Notes: generated by a model from the letters alone, not told the origin. 9,129 bases of DNA from an uncultured Collinsella sp. (GCA_900542275.1 UQMW01000062.1:1-9129); one strand, 5' to 3'; counted from the first letter of the stretch, positions 1 to 7,123 are shown. Made by a program: numbers and translations.

Positions 1-91
1 CACTTAATGTGCTCTCCGTGCGAGCAGGACTGTAGAGCAGGCGACCTTATGCCCCGCCCCTCGGGACGACGAGCCACGTAAAGGAGCAGCC
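1..91. other. Leader/upstream region of the serine dehydratase gene
   Basis: This stretch carries no convincing gene. Its only clear signal is the Shine-Dalgarno sequence AAGGAG at 81-86, five bases before the ATG at 92. A short direct repeat GAGCAGG occurs at 22-28 and 35-41. I could not find a credible -35/-10 pair, so the promoter may be weak, unusual, or to the left of the window. The overlapping minus-strand reading frame here has no recognisable protein character. Confidence 0.5.
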
Positions 92-1699
92 ATGGCAGGC
101 AAGCCGCAAACACTAGCTACGACCTCGGCATTCGAGATCTTGGGGCCCGTCATGGTCGGCCCCAGCTCATCGCACACCGCTGGCGCCCTGCGCTGCGCAC
201 AAGTTGCCGCCAGCCTGCTGGAAGGCCGCATCACCAAAGTCACCTTTGGCCTGTGGAACTCCTTCGCCCACACCTACCGCGGCCACGGCACCGACCGCGC
301 TCTCGTCGCGGGCATTCTGGGCCTCGACACCGATGACGAGAACATCAAGCAGGCCTTTAACCTCGCACGTGAGCAGGGCCTCGAATATCACTTTGACATC
401 AAGGGCGACGACGCCTCCATCCACCCCAACACCGTCGACATCGATATGGTCGACGCCACGGGCGCCACGGCGCAGGTCCGCGGCGAGAGCTTGGGCGGCG
501 GCAAGATGCGCATCAGCCGCATTAACGGCGTCGGCGTCGACATCTCGGGCATGTATTCCACGCTCTTCGTGGCGCACCAGGACGTCCCCGGCGTGCTCGC
601 AGCGCTCACCAACCTGCTCGCCTACGCCCATGTGAACATCGCCTTCTGCCGCACCTACCGCACCGAAGTGGGCGGCCAGGCCTACTCCGTCTTTGAGACC
701 GACGGCGCCCCCGACGACACCGTCGTCCCCATGCTCCGCAAGCTCGACAATGTCGATTACGCGACCTTTATCGAACTCCCCGGTTCTGCCTCGTCGCTCT
801 CCCCCGGCGTCTCGGCAAAGGAAATCTTCGACGACGGCGAGCAGCTGCTCGATGCGTGCGAGGAACTGGGGCTCAACATCGGCGCCGTCATGGCCGTGCG
901 CGAGGCACGTCTGACCGGCGAGGCACACGCTATCGCCGCCATGCGCCGCGTACTCGACGTCATGCGCGAAGAGACCACAGCCCCCATTTCCAATCCACAG
1001 CGCTCGCTCGGCGGCCTCATCGGCGGCGAGGCAAAGCTTGTCGATGCCACCAGCCGAAACGATCTGAGCATAAGCCTGATGGGCGCCGTCCAGACCGACG
1101 CCGTGGCCCGCGCCATGGCCGTGCTCGAGCGCTCCGCCACCATGGGCGTGATCGTCGCAGCTCCGACGGCAGGATCCGCGGGCGTTGTGCCCGGCTGCGT
1201 GCTAGCGCTCGCAGACCATCTGCAGCTGGACGACGAGCAGGTCATGGATGCCCTTTATTGCGCCGCCGCCATCGGCCTCAACCTCACCACGAGCGCCTGC
1301 GTTGCCGGCGCCGAGGGCGGCTGTCAGGCCGAGGTCGGAAGTGCGGCCGCCATGGCCGCCGCCGCACTGGTGCAGATGCTCGGCGGCACACCCGAGCAGG
1401 CGCTCGATGCCAGTTCCATCGCGCTGAGTAATCTGCTGGGCTTGGTCTGCGACCCGGTGGGCGGCCTCGTGGAGGTGCCGTGCCAAAACCGCAATGCCAT
1501 CGGCGTGGCCGCGGCATTTAGCTCGGCGCAGCTTGCACTTGCCGGCATTAAGAGCCTGGTGCCGTTTGATCAGATGGCACACGTCATGCTCTCGGTGGGC
1601 CACGCGTTGCCGGCCACGCTGCGCGAGACGGCAAAGGGCGGCATCGCGCAGGCTCCGGCCGCACTTTCAGCCTGTGCAAAATGCGGTGTGTGCGGATAG
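92..1699 (+). CDS. sdaA: L-serine dehydratase (L-serine ammonia-lyase), iron-sulfur dependent, fused beta-ACT-alpha form
   Basis: This cytosolic enzyme deaminates L-serine to pyruvate and ammonia using a [4Fe-4S] cluster. The protein is 535 aa. Residues 14-150 form the beta domain, opening with the hallmark GPSSSHTAGA (23-32). Residues about 155-230 look like an ACT-type regulatory domain. Residues about 240-520 are the catalytic alpha domain, with APTAGSAGVVPG (357-368), AGAEGGCQAEVG (405-416) and the CDPVGGLVEVPC block (453-464). Cys411, Cys453 and Cys464 have the 42- and 11-residue spacing of the cluster ligands known from the Legionella enzyme. The tail carries three more cysteines (528, 531, 534). 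Many Gram-positive bacteria encode the two halves as separate sdaAB and sdaAA genes; here they are one chain. The ATG start is supported by AAGGAG five bases upstream. The gene appears monocistronic, with a terminator 19 bases after the stop. No serine transporter is adjacent. Confidence 0.96.
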   Translation: MAGKPQTLATTSAFEILGPVMVGPSSSHTAGALRCAQVAASLLEGRITKVTFGLWNSFAHTYRGHGTDRALVAGILGLDTDDENIKQAFNLAREQGLEYHFDIKGDDASIHPNTVDIDMVDATGATAQVRGESLGGGKMRISRINGVGVDISGMYSTLFVAHQDVPGVLAALTNLLAYAHVNIAFCRTYRTEVGGQAYSVFETDGAPDDTVVPMLRKLDNVDYATFIELPGSASSLSPGVSAKEIFDDGEQLLDACEELGLNIGAVMAVREARLTGEAHAIAAMRRVLDVMREETTAPISNPQRSLGGLIGGEAKLVDATSRNDLSISLMGAVQTDAVARAMAVLERSATMGVIVAAPTAGSAGVVPGCVLALADHLQLDDEQVMDALYCAAAIGLNLTTSACVAGAEGGCQAEVGSAAAMAAAALVQMLGGTPEQALDASSIALSNLLGLVCDPVGGLVEVPCQNRNAIGVAAAFSSAQLALAGIKSLVPFDQMAHVMLSVGHALPATLRETAKGGIAQAPAALSACAKCGVCG

Positions 1700-1717
1700 C
1701 GACAAAGAACGACTCGA

Positions 1718-1744
1718 AGGTGGGACAAATGTCCCACCTCTTTT
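1718..1744 (+). terminator. Rho-independent terminator after sdaA
   Basis: A perfect 9-bp stem (AGGTGGGAC at 1718-1726, GTCCCACCT at 1731-1739) closes an AAAT tetraloop and is followed by C and four T residues (1741-1744). It starts 19 bases after the sdaA stop and lies before the next promoter, so it should separate serine dehydratase transcription from the L,D-transpeptidase gene. The T run is short, but stem quality and placement fit a terminator well. Confidence 0.85.
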
Positions 1745-1785
1745 GAATGCCACCGTTTCCATACCACAATCAACTAGGTAATCGC

Positions 1786-1791
1786 TATAAT
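1786..1791 (+). promoter_or_regulatory. Putative sigma-70-type -10 box (TATAAT) for the L,D-transpeptidase gene
   Basis: A perfect consensus TATAAT lies between the sdaA terminator and the next gene. Transcription from it would start near 1797-1799, giving a leader of about 50 nt. I see no good -35 hexamer at 16-18 bp spacing (the sequence there is close to TACCAC) and no extended -10 TG. The promoter may therefore be weak or need an activator. The consensus sequence and the position make the call reasonable. Confidence 0.6.
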
Positions 1792-1833
1792 GCAAGCCCA
1801 GTAAAAATACGATGAGCCGCAAGGCGAAATTCG

Positions 1834-1838
1834 AAGGA
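1834..1838 (+). promoter_or_regulatory. Shine-Dalgarno AAGGA that decides the L,D-transpeptidase start
   Basis: AAGGA sits one base before an ATG at 1840 and ten bases before an in-frame ATG at 1849. One base is too close for initiation, so 1849 is preferred although the spacing is on the long side. The site lies in a small foldable leader: GCC-GCAA-GGC at 1816-1825, then ATTC-GAA-GGAT at 1829-1839. The second hairpin could partly occlude the ribosome binding site. Confidence 0.6.
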
Positions 1839-1848
1839 TATGCACACG

Positions 1849-3573
1849 ATGTCGCAAAACGATCGAACTCAACTGATTCCCGATCCGCAGCAGCCAAGCG
1901 GGCACACCGGCGGCGTTCAGTCGCCGCGTCCTATCGCGCCGAGCCACGGTCAGCAGCGTGGTGCGGCAAACGCTTCGCAACGCCCGAACCAGCAGCGCCA
2001 GCAACGTCAGCAGCGCCAGGCAAACGGCAATACGCCCAAGCAGCCCCCCAAGCACGGTCGAGGCGATCGCGGCCCCGCGCGCAAACCCACCGGGAACAAT
2101 AAGTCGGGCAAAAAGACGACGCTCTTTGTCCTCCTGGGTCTTATCGTCATTGTCTATATCGTAGGCGTCGTAGCGTTTTCGCAGGTAGCCTACCCCAACA
2201 CCACCATCGCCGGCGTCGACGTCTCGTTCTCCAACGCTTCGTCTGCCGCCACCAAGGTCAACTCGGCGTGGAAGCACTATAAGCTCACCGTGGCGGGCGA
2301 TGACTTTAGCTGGACCTATCAGCCCGAGTCCGATGAGCCCATCGTCGACGGCGAAGCTGCCGCAAAAGAGATCATCAACCACAACGAAGCCTTTGTATGG
2401 CCGGTCCGCCTTATGGAATCCTTAAGTGGCAAGACCAAAACAACCGCTACCTCCAACGAAGTCGATCTTGATCAAGACGTCGGCCTGTCCATGCTCTCCG
2501 ATACCTTTGACCAAAAGCAGTTTGAGAAGGATCTGGGCACCGCCATCGATGAGTTTAACGAGGGCCGTTCGGGCACGTTCGAGGCCAATAGCTCCTATGA
2601 CGAGCAGGCCGGCAAGTTTACCGTCGAGAAGGCACGCTCCAACGAAAAACTCAACCGCGAGCATATCATTAAGTATGCCGAGCTCGAGCTTGCCTCGCTG
2701 GCCGAGACCGTAGATCTTTCCAAGCTCGGCAACGATGCCTATGAGCCGCTTAATGGAACGCTGACCGATGATCAGATTCAGTCCGCATGCGATGCCGCCA
2801 ACAACTTCTTGGGCGTCAACGTGACCCTCAAGCTCAACGGCGAGGATGCCGGAAAGGTTGATGGCAGCTCCGTGTTGCAGTGGATCAGCTTTGCCGATCC
2901 TGCCAACCCCACGCTCGATACGTCGCAAATCAGCAGCTGGGCAGCCGAGCTCGCGAACGGCTTTAATACCGTGGGCTCCACTCGCTGGTGGACGCGCGCC
3001 GATGGCAAGCAGGGTGCCGTCGAAGGCGGTGACTTTGGTTGGTCCATTGACAGCAGCTCGCTCGCCAAGCAGGTCGAGGACGCCATTAACAACAAGCAGA
3101 CCGGCGAAATCGAGATCAAGTACTCCCAGAAGGCCGACACCTTTACAGCAAAGGGAGAGCCCGACTGGAAGGCGTATATCGACGTCGATCTGTCCGAGCA
3201 GCACGCGCGCTACTATGACGAGAACGGTAATATCGTTTGGGAGGCCAACTTTATTTCTGGCAAGCCGGGAGAGGACGCCACCCCCGAGGGCGTATGGCAG
3301 ATCAACAGCAACAATGGCGCCAGCAAGCTTATCGGTGCCAAGGACCCCGAGACCGGCAAGCCCAAATACGAGAGCCCGGTCAGCTATTGGATGCCGTTCG
3401 AGGGCAATATGGTCGGATTCCACGACGCCACCTGGCAAAACGACAAGAGCTTCGATAATGCCGAGTCGTACAAGTGGTGCGGCAGCCACGGTTGCATCAA
3501 CCTGCGCCTGGCCGATGCAAAGGCACTTCACGACTGCATCAAAGTCGGCCTGTGCGTGGTTGTCCACTCGTAG
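1849..3573 (+). CDS. Membrane-anchored L,D-transpeptidase (YkuD catalytic domain with PG_binding_4/VanW-like domains)
   Basis: The predicted role is 3-3 peptidoglycan cross-linking or anchoring of cell-wall partners, acting outside the membrane. From the preferred start the protein has 574 aa. Residues 1-89 are a polar cytoplasmic tail rich in Q, R, P and G. Residues about 90-112 form one membrane segment, giving a type II orientation with no cleavable signal peptide. A PG_binding_4-like module begins near residue 115 (motif TIAGVDVS), and a second similar region lies near residues 300-345. The YkuD domain covers about 443-574, with the family HxxA-type His525 and the catalytic motif SHGCINLR in which Cys549 is the nucleophile. 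A further cysteine, Cys544, lies five residues before it (WCGSHGC). An upstream ATG at 1840 would add three residues but is only one base from the Shine-Dalgarno. The gene has its own promoter and is followed by a hairpin, so it is probably a single transcription unit. Confidence 0.93.
   Translation: MSQNDRTQLIPDPQQPSGHTGGVQSPRPIAPSHGQQRGAANASQRPNQQRQQRQQRQANGNTPKQPPKHGRGDRGPARKPTGNNKSGKKTTLFVLLGLIVIVYIVGVVAFSQVAYPNTTIAGVDVSFSNASSAATKVNSAWKHYKLTVAGDDFSWTYQPESDEPIVDGEAAAKEIINHNEAFVWPVRLMESLSGKTKTTATSNEVDLDQDVGLSMLSDTFDQKQFEKDLGTAIDEFNEGRSGTFEANSSYDEQAGKFTVEKARSNEKLNREHIIKYAELELASLAETVDLSKLGNDAYEPLNGTLTDDQIQSACDAANNFLGVNVTLKLNGEDAGKVDGSSVLQWISFADPANPTLDTSQISSWAAELANGFNTVGSTRWWTRADGKQGAVEGGDFGWSIDSSSLAKQVEDAINNKQTGEIEIKYSQKADTFTAKGEPDWKAYIDVDLSEQHARYYDENGNIVWEANFISGKPGEDATPEGVWQINSNNGASKLIGAKDPETGKPKYESPVSYWMPFEGNMVGFHDATWQNDKSFDNAESYKWCGSHGCINLRLADAKALHDCIKVGLCVVVHS
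1990..2019 (+). repeat. Three-unit 9-bp in-frame repeat (Q-Q-R) inside the L,D-transpeptidase gene
   Basis: Three consecutive 9-base units (CAGCAGCGC, CAGCAACGT, CAGCAGCGC), followed by one more CAG, encode QQRQQRQQRQ at residues 48-57 of the preferred protein. The middle unit uses synonymous codons. The repeat lies in the basic, disordered cytoplasmic tail, where unit-number change would keep the frame. Confidence 0.75.
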
Positions 3574-3641
3574 TGCAACGCGCGCATTCCCACAACGTGG
3601 AGCCGCTGCGACCAATCTAACAGTTCCGAAAGAAACCGTCC

Positions 3642-3671
3642 TATGCGCCCATCCCAACCGATGGGCGCATA
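3642..3671 (+). terminator. Strong 12-bp hairpin between the transpeptidase and exporter operon (terminator or operator)
   Basis: The arms TATGCGCCCATC (3642-3653) and GATGGGCGCATA (3660-3671) pair perfectly over 12 bp around a 6-base loop. The position 68 bases after the transpeptidase stop suits a terminator, but the following sequence is only weakly T-rich. The right arm runs into TATACT (3670-3675), a near-consensus -10 box, so the palindrome could instead be a regulator binding site overlapping the exporter promoter. Both roles are compatible with the sequence. Confidence 0.55.
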
Positions 3672-3675
3672 TACT
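3670..3675 (+). promoter_or_regulatory. Candidate -10 box TATACT for the exporter operon
   Basis: TATACT matches five of six positions of the sigma-70 -10 consensus and lies 36 bases before the adaptor start, giving a leader of roughly 25 nt. No recognisable -35 box stands 16-18 bp upstream, because that space is filled by the hairpin arms. A promoter here would be covered by any protein bound to the palindrome. Confidence 0.35.
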
Positions 3676-3694
3676 TATCGAGGTTCTATCTATA

Positions 3695-3700
3695 AAGGAG
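3695..3700 (+). promoter_or_regulatory. Shine-Dalgarno AAGGAG that decides the adaptor start
   Basis: AAGGAG ends five bases before ATG 3706. The longer in-frame candidate ATG at 3643 lies inside the intergenic hairpin and has no such site. This fixes the adaptor at 473 aa and removes 21 implausible N-terminal residues. Confidence 0.85.
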
Positions 3701-3705
3701 ACGCT

Positions 3706-5127
3706 ATGCCGAATGTCCCCACGATCGCCCCGGGCCCGGATGATACCGAGCACACGCCCGAAGGTGCCACCGAAACGATTCCTCTGATTACAAACGTACA
3801 TGCCGACAAGCAGAGCGAACGCACGAACGATACGGCCGAGATTTCCGATGAAGAGGCGTACGCCAAGCTCAAGGCAAAACGTGCCGACCGTCGACGCAAA
3901 AAGCTGATTCGACGCGGTATTGCCGTCGGCGTCGTAGGTGCCATCGCTCTCATTGCCATTGTCGCAACCCTGGTTATCAATGCGCAGCCACAGGGCGCTA
4001 GCGAGCCGGTAACCGACATGGTGACCGAGGGCACGTTTAGCACAACGGTCGAGGCGAAAGGCCAGCTCAAACCCATTTCGTCCTCAGTGGTCTCCCCTTC
4101 TGTCGACGGCACGGTCGATTCGATCAACGTGCAGGCGGGCCAATCCGTCAACGAGGGCGACGTGCTCATGACCATTAAAAACGACGAGCTCGATCGTAAC
4201 GTTGCCGAGGCGCAGCGTGCAGTTGCAGCCGCTCAAGAAGACCTCGCCAACGCGCAGAAAGCCGCAGCTGCCGCGCAGGCCAACCCAACGACGGACGTCG
4301 ACGGAGGTTCCGCAGCGGCTGGCATCTCCGCCGAATCAGCGGACACGAACGCCGTATCGGCCGCTCAGCGCAGTCTCGCATCGGCCCAGGCAAACCTCGA
4401 TCAGGCGAACGCCAAGGCCGCCAGCCGAACGGTCACGGCCCCGAGCTCGGGCAGCATCGTGGAGCTCAACGCCAAGGTGGGCGCCACGGTAACAGGCGGA
4501 ATGATCATGGGCGAAAGCGATACGAGCGGCGGCAAGCAGTGCATGCAGATCGCCGACCTGTCCAAGATGAAGGTGACGGTTCAGGTAGGCGAAAAGGATA
4601 TCGCCAAAATTGCCGTGGGCCAAAGCGCCAACGTGACCTATCCCGCGTTTCCCGATATCGTGAGCCAGGGCACCGTCACGGCTATCGCCTCGGTTGCAAA
4701 CTCTGACTCCGGCTCCGGTAGCGGCGGCAGCGTGACCTTTAACGTCGACATCCTCATCGAAGCACCCGACAGTCGCCTCAAGCCGGGTATGACTGCCGAG
4801 GTCTCGGTAGTGACCGAGAAGCTCGACGACGTGGTTATGGTGCCGACCATGGCGCTGATGACCGAAGATGGCGAGCACTATTACGTCAATCTGGCCACCG
4901 ATTCGGAAGGCAAGAAGACGCGCCGCGTGAAGGTGACCGTCGTGACGCAAAACGACAACGAGGCTGTAGTCGGTAAGACGCAGGTCAAGCGCGACGACCA
5001 GGGCAACGAGATCAACCCAGACGTCCCGGTTACCAAGTTACGCGACGGCGACACCATCGTGACGGATACCGGCGCAGGCATGACGGCAGACGGCGGCGAC
5101 AATATGTCTGCCGACGAGGGCAAGTAA
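3706..5127 (+). CDS. Membrane-anchored adaptor subunit of a MacA/YknX-type ABC exporter (HlyD/RND adaptor family)
   Basis: This is the extracytoplasmic adaptor that works with the ATPase and permease encoded next. The 473-aa protein has a polar cytoplasmic N-terminus, a basic cluster RRRKKLIRR (62-70) and one membrane segment at about 71-92. The first lipoyl half is at about 125-160, with the typical GxVxxxxVxxGxxVxxGDxL pattern. An alanine-rich helical hairpin spans about 160-240, and its two helices are split by a Gly/Ser/Thr-rich linker (about 191-215). The second lipoyl half (240-265) contains TVTAPSSGSI. A beta-barrel covers about 285-370 and includes a Gly/Ser loop (334-342). A membrane-proximal domain follows at about 370-455, then an acidic tail. 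The stop TAA overlaps the ATPase ATG by one base, so translation is probably coupled. The Bacillus YknX system, linked to SdpC toxin resistance, is a family precedent, but the substrate here is unknown. Confidence 0.92.
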   Translation: MPNVPTIAPGPDDTEHTPEGATETIPLITNVHADKQSERTNDTAEISDEEAYAKLKAKRADRRRKKLIRRGIAVGVVGAIALIAIVATLVINAQPQGASEPVTDMVTEGTFSTTVEAKGQLKPISSSVVSPSVDGTVDSINVQAGQSVNEGDVLMTIKNDELDRNVAEAQRAVAAAQEDLANAQKAAAAAQANPTTDVDGGSAAAGISAESADTNAVSAAQRSLASAQANLDQANAKAASRTVTAPSSGSIVELNAKVGATVTGGMIMGESDTSGGKQCMQIADLSKMKVTVQVGEKDIAKIAVGQSANVTYPAFPDIVSQGTVTAIASVANSDSGSGSGGSVTFNVDILIEAPDSRLKPGMTAEVSVVTEKLDDVVMVPTMALMTEDGEHYYVNLATDSEGKKTRRVKVTVVTQNDNEAVVGKTQVKRDDQGNEINPDVPVTKLRDGDTIVTDTGAGMTADGGDNMSADEGK

Positions 5128-5900
5128 TGCGTCCCGTCATCGACATCCGCAACGTGCACCGCATCTTTGAGAGCGAGGCCGGTTGCGCCCACATCCTGCA
5201 CAACGTGAGCCTGGCGGTGAACCCCGGTGAGTTCGTCGCCATCACCGGCCCCTCGGGCTCGGGCAAGTCGACGCTCATGAACATCCTGGGCTGCCTGGAC
5301 AAGCCGACGGCGGGTGATTATTTCCTGCAAGGGCTCAACGTCGCCGAGCTCGACGATGATGAGCTCACCGAGGTGCGCGCGCTGAGCATCGGCTTTGTCT
5401 TTCAGAGTTTTAACTTGCTGCCGCGTCTGACGGTGATCGAAAACGTCATGCTGCCGCTGTCCTACACCAATGTGCCGCGTAGCCAGCGCGAGATGCGCGC
5501 CGTGCACGCGCTGCAAGCCGTCACACTGCCGGTCGACCATTGGGACCACCGCATATCGGAACTCTCGGGCGGACAGATGCAGCGCGTCGCCATCGCGCGC
5601 GCCCTCGTCAACGACCCGCCCATCATTTTGGCCGACGAGCCAACGGGAAATCTAGACTCGACAACCGGGGCGCTCGTCATGGAAACCTTCCACAAGCTCC
5701 AGAAACGCGGCAAGACCATCGTACTCATTACGCATGACCCCGGCATCGCCGCCGAGGCCGATCGAGCCGTAACCATCCGTGACGGGCGAATACATGACGG
5801 CGCATATGTCGCGCATACACCGAATACGTTACGCGGGGCCGTCAAAAACCTGCCCGCGATTTCTGCAACCACCAATCAGCCGAAAGGAGCGAAGGCATGA
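5127..5900 (+). CDS. ABC exporter ATP-binding subunit (MacB/YknY/LolD-type)
   Basis: The cytoplasmic ATPase energises the adjacent permease. The 257-aa protein has a complete nucleotide-binding domain: Walker A GPSGSGKST (41-49), Q-loop Gln93, signature LSGGQ (146-150), Walker B IILADEP (166-172) with catalytic Glu171, D-loop GNLDS (174-178) and switch His203. The length and the VFQSFNLLPRLTVIENVMLP segment (91-110) are typical of the MacB-type family. About 30 residues beyond the core (roughly 225-257) form a low-complexity tail. The ATG at 5127 overlaps the adaptor stop by one base and follows GAGGG at 5116-5120 with six-base spacing. Its TGA overlaps the permease ATG in an ATGA, so the three proteins should be made together. 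In proteobacterial MacB the ATPase and permease are one chain; here they are separate, as in YknY/YknZ. Confidence 0.96.
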   Translation: MRPVIDIRNVHRIFESEAGCAHILHNVSLAVNPGEFVAITGPSGSGKSTLMNILGCLDKPTAGDYFLQGLNVAELDDDELTEVRALSIGFVFQSFNLLPRLTVIENVMLPLSYTNVPRSQREMRAVHALQAVTLPVDHWDHRISELSGGQMQRVAIARALVNDPPIILADEPTGNLDSTTGALVMETFHKLQKRGKTIVLITHDPGIAAEADRAVTIRDGRIHDGAYVAHTPNTLRGAVKNLPAISATTNQPKGAKA

Positions 5901-7111
5901 GCACCCGCGATCTTGTCCAAGAAGCCCTTCACTCGCTCGAGGCCAACAAGGGACGCAGCCTGCTCACCATCCTTGGCATCGTCATTGGCATCTCCTCGGT
6001 CATCGCCATGACTTCGCTCATCGGCGGTATCCAAAACAGCCTGGTCAACAGCCTGGGCCTCAATGCAGCCCGCATGGTAGAGATCTATTCGTCCCAAGAA
6101 CTCACCGATTCAGATGTGGAAAAGCTTCGCAAACTGGTGCCGCAGATTGAGCAGATCGGCATCGTCGATAGCGCCTATTCCGAGTACAAGGTCGGGGATA
6201 AAAGCTATACCGTCATGGCCCACGGCGTCGATAGCGACATGCTTGATGCCGTGGGCGCCAGCAAGCTCGTTGCGGGACGTGTCTATTCACAGGCAGAGTC
6301 TCAATCAGGCTCGCGCGTGGCGCTCATCAGCCGCGGCGGCGCCGATCAGCTTTACGGCAACGAACAGGATGCGCTGGGAAAAACCATCAAAGTGTCCAAC
6401 GGCGAGGTGCAGATTGTAGGCGTGATTGATGGCGGCAGCGACTCCATGGGCTCGCTCACGCTGTATATGCCACGCGAAACCATCTCCGGCCTGTTTGGCG
6501 ACGAGAATCCTTCATTCCCCAGCGTGACGGCACTTGCCGCCGAGGGCACGGACATGGATGAGCTCTGCAAAAACATCGAGTCCAAGGTGCGCGCGATGAA
6601 GGGCATCTCGGAGGACGATGAGTACGACAGTGTATCGGCGACCTCCATGAAAAGCGCCATCGATGCACTCAACTCCTTTATGGGCGCATTCTCGCTCATC
6701 ATGGGTGCTGTCGCCAGTATCTCGCTGCTTGTCGGCGGAATCGGCATTATGAATATGATGCTCACCAACGTGACCGAGCGAATCCGCGAGATCGGTATTC
6801 GCCGTGCCCTGGGCGCCAGTCGTCGCGATATCACCGCGCAGTTTTTGGCCGAATCCTCGGCGCTGTGCGTCACCGGCGGACTGTTGGGTGTCCTGATTGG
6901 CTATCTGCTGGCCTGGGGCCTCGCGATGTTTGCCTCCGGATCCGGGATTCTTGGCGAGCTCGGTGCCAGTGGGCAAATCACACCGAGTTTCTCAATCGCC
7001 ACGGTGCTGCTGGCCTTCGCCGTCTCCGTCGGCATCGGCGTAATCTTTGGCTTCTACCCCGCTCGCCGCGCGGCAAAGCTCAACCCGGTGGAGTGCCTTC
7101 GCTACCAGTAA
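5897..7111 (+). CDS. ABC exporter permease (MacB/FtsX family, YknZ-type)
   Basis: This is the membrane component of the exporter. The 404-aa protein has the standard MacB layout. An amphipathic N-terminus leads to TM1 (about 20-43). A large extracytoplasmic domain (about 45-255) resembles the MacB periplasmic core. TM2 (about 262-286), TM3 (about 320-346) and TM4 (about 366-388) follow. After TM2 comes the family block GIGIMNMMLTNVTERIREIG (281-300) and then IRRALGASRRDI (301-312). The C-terminus ends in YPARRAAKLNPVECLRYQ (387-404), which is characteristic. The start is an ATGA overlap with the ATPase stop, served by AAAGGAG at 5883-5889 with seven-base spacing. MacB-type permeases work by mechanotransmission rather than by moving substrate through a membrane channel, with the adaptor binding the extracytoplasmic domain. 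The substrate cannot be deduced. Candidates are a peptide, a bacteriocin-like toxin or a lipid-linked compound. Confidence 0.95.
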   Translation: MSTRDLVQEALHSLEANKGRSLLTILGIVIGISSVIAMTSLIGGIQNSLVNSLGLNAARMVEIYSSQELTDSDVEKLRKLVPQIEQIGIVDSAYSEYKVGDKSYTVMAHGVDSDMLDAVGASKLVAGRVYSQAESQSGSRVALISRGGADQLYGNEQDALGKTIKVSNGEVQIVGVIDGGSDSMGSLTLYMPRETISGLFGDENPSFPSVTALAAEGTDMDELCKNIESKVRAMKGISEDDEYDSVSATSMKSAIDALNSFMGAFSLIMGAVASISLLVGGIGIMNMMLTNVTERIREIGIRRALGASRRDITAQFLAESSALCVTGGLLGVLIGYLLAWGLAMFASGSGILGELGASGQITPSFSIATVLLAFAVSVGIGVIFGFYPARRAAKLNPVECLRYQ

Positions 7112-7123
7112 GCCACCACCAAA

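Noticed and set aside
167..928. Minus-strand open frame of 253 codons opposite sdaA
   Set aside because: The composition is Gly/Val/Ala/Asp-rich with no domain pattern, and it is antisense to highly conserved serine dehydratase sequence. Several similar overlapping frames in sdaA have the same cause.
1718..1739. sdaA terminator palindrome considered as an operator or repeat element
   Set aside because: The stem, tetraloop, T run and location fit a simple terminator. Only a genome-wide repeat search could justify more.
1811..1839. Near-match to a hammerhead ribozyme core (GATGA, GCC-GCAA-GGC stem, GAAA, short third stem)
   Set aside because: The two bases before GATGA are AC instead of the required CU, which breaks the essential C3-G8 pair. 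No stem I can form between the flanks, so catalysis is not expected. The match is probably chance.
3643..3705. Longer adaptor start at ATG 3643
   Set aside because: It lies inside the 12-bp hairpin and lacks a Shine-Dalgarno, whereas ATG 3706 has AAGGAG at ideal spacing.
2422..3801. Long open frame of 459 codons on the minus strand across the L,D-transpeptidase gene
   Set aside because: It is an antisense shadow of a GC-rich gene. The sense frame has clear domains, catalytic motif, promoter and ribosome binding site, while the antisense protein shows no recognisable family.
4336..4950. Minus-strand open frame of 204 codons opposite the adaptor gene
   Set aside because: It has unusual His/Arg/Gly composition, no motif and no ribosome binding site. 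The plus-strand adaptor fully explains the region.
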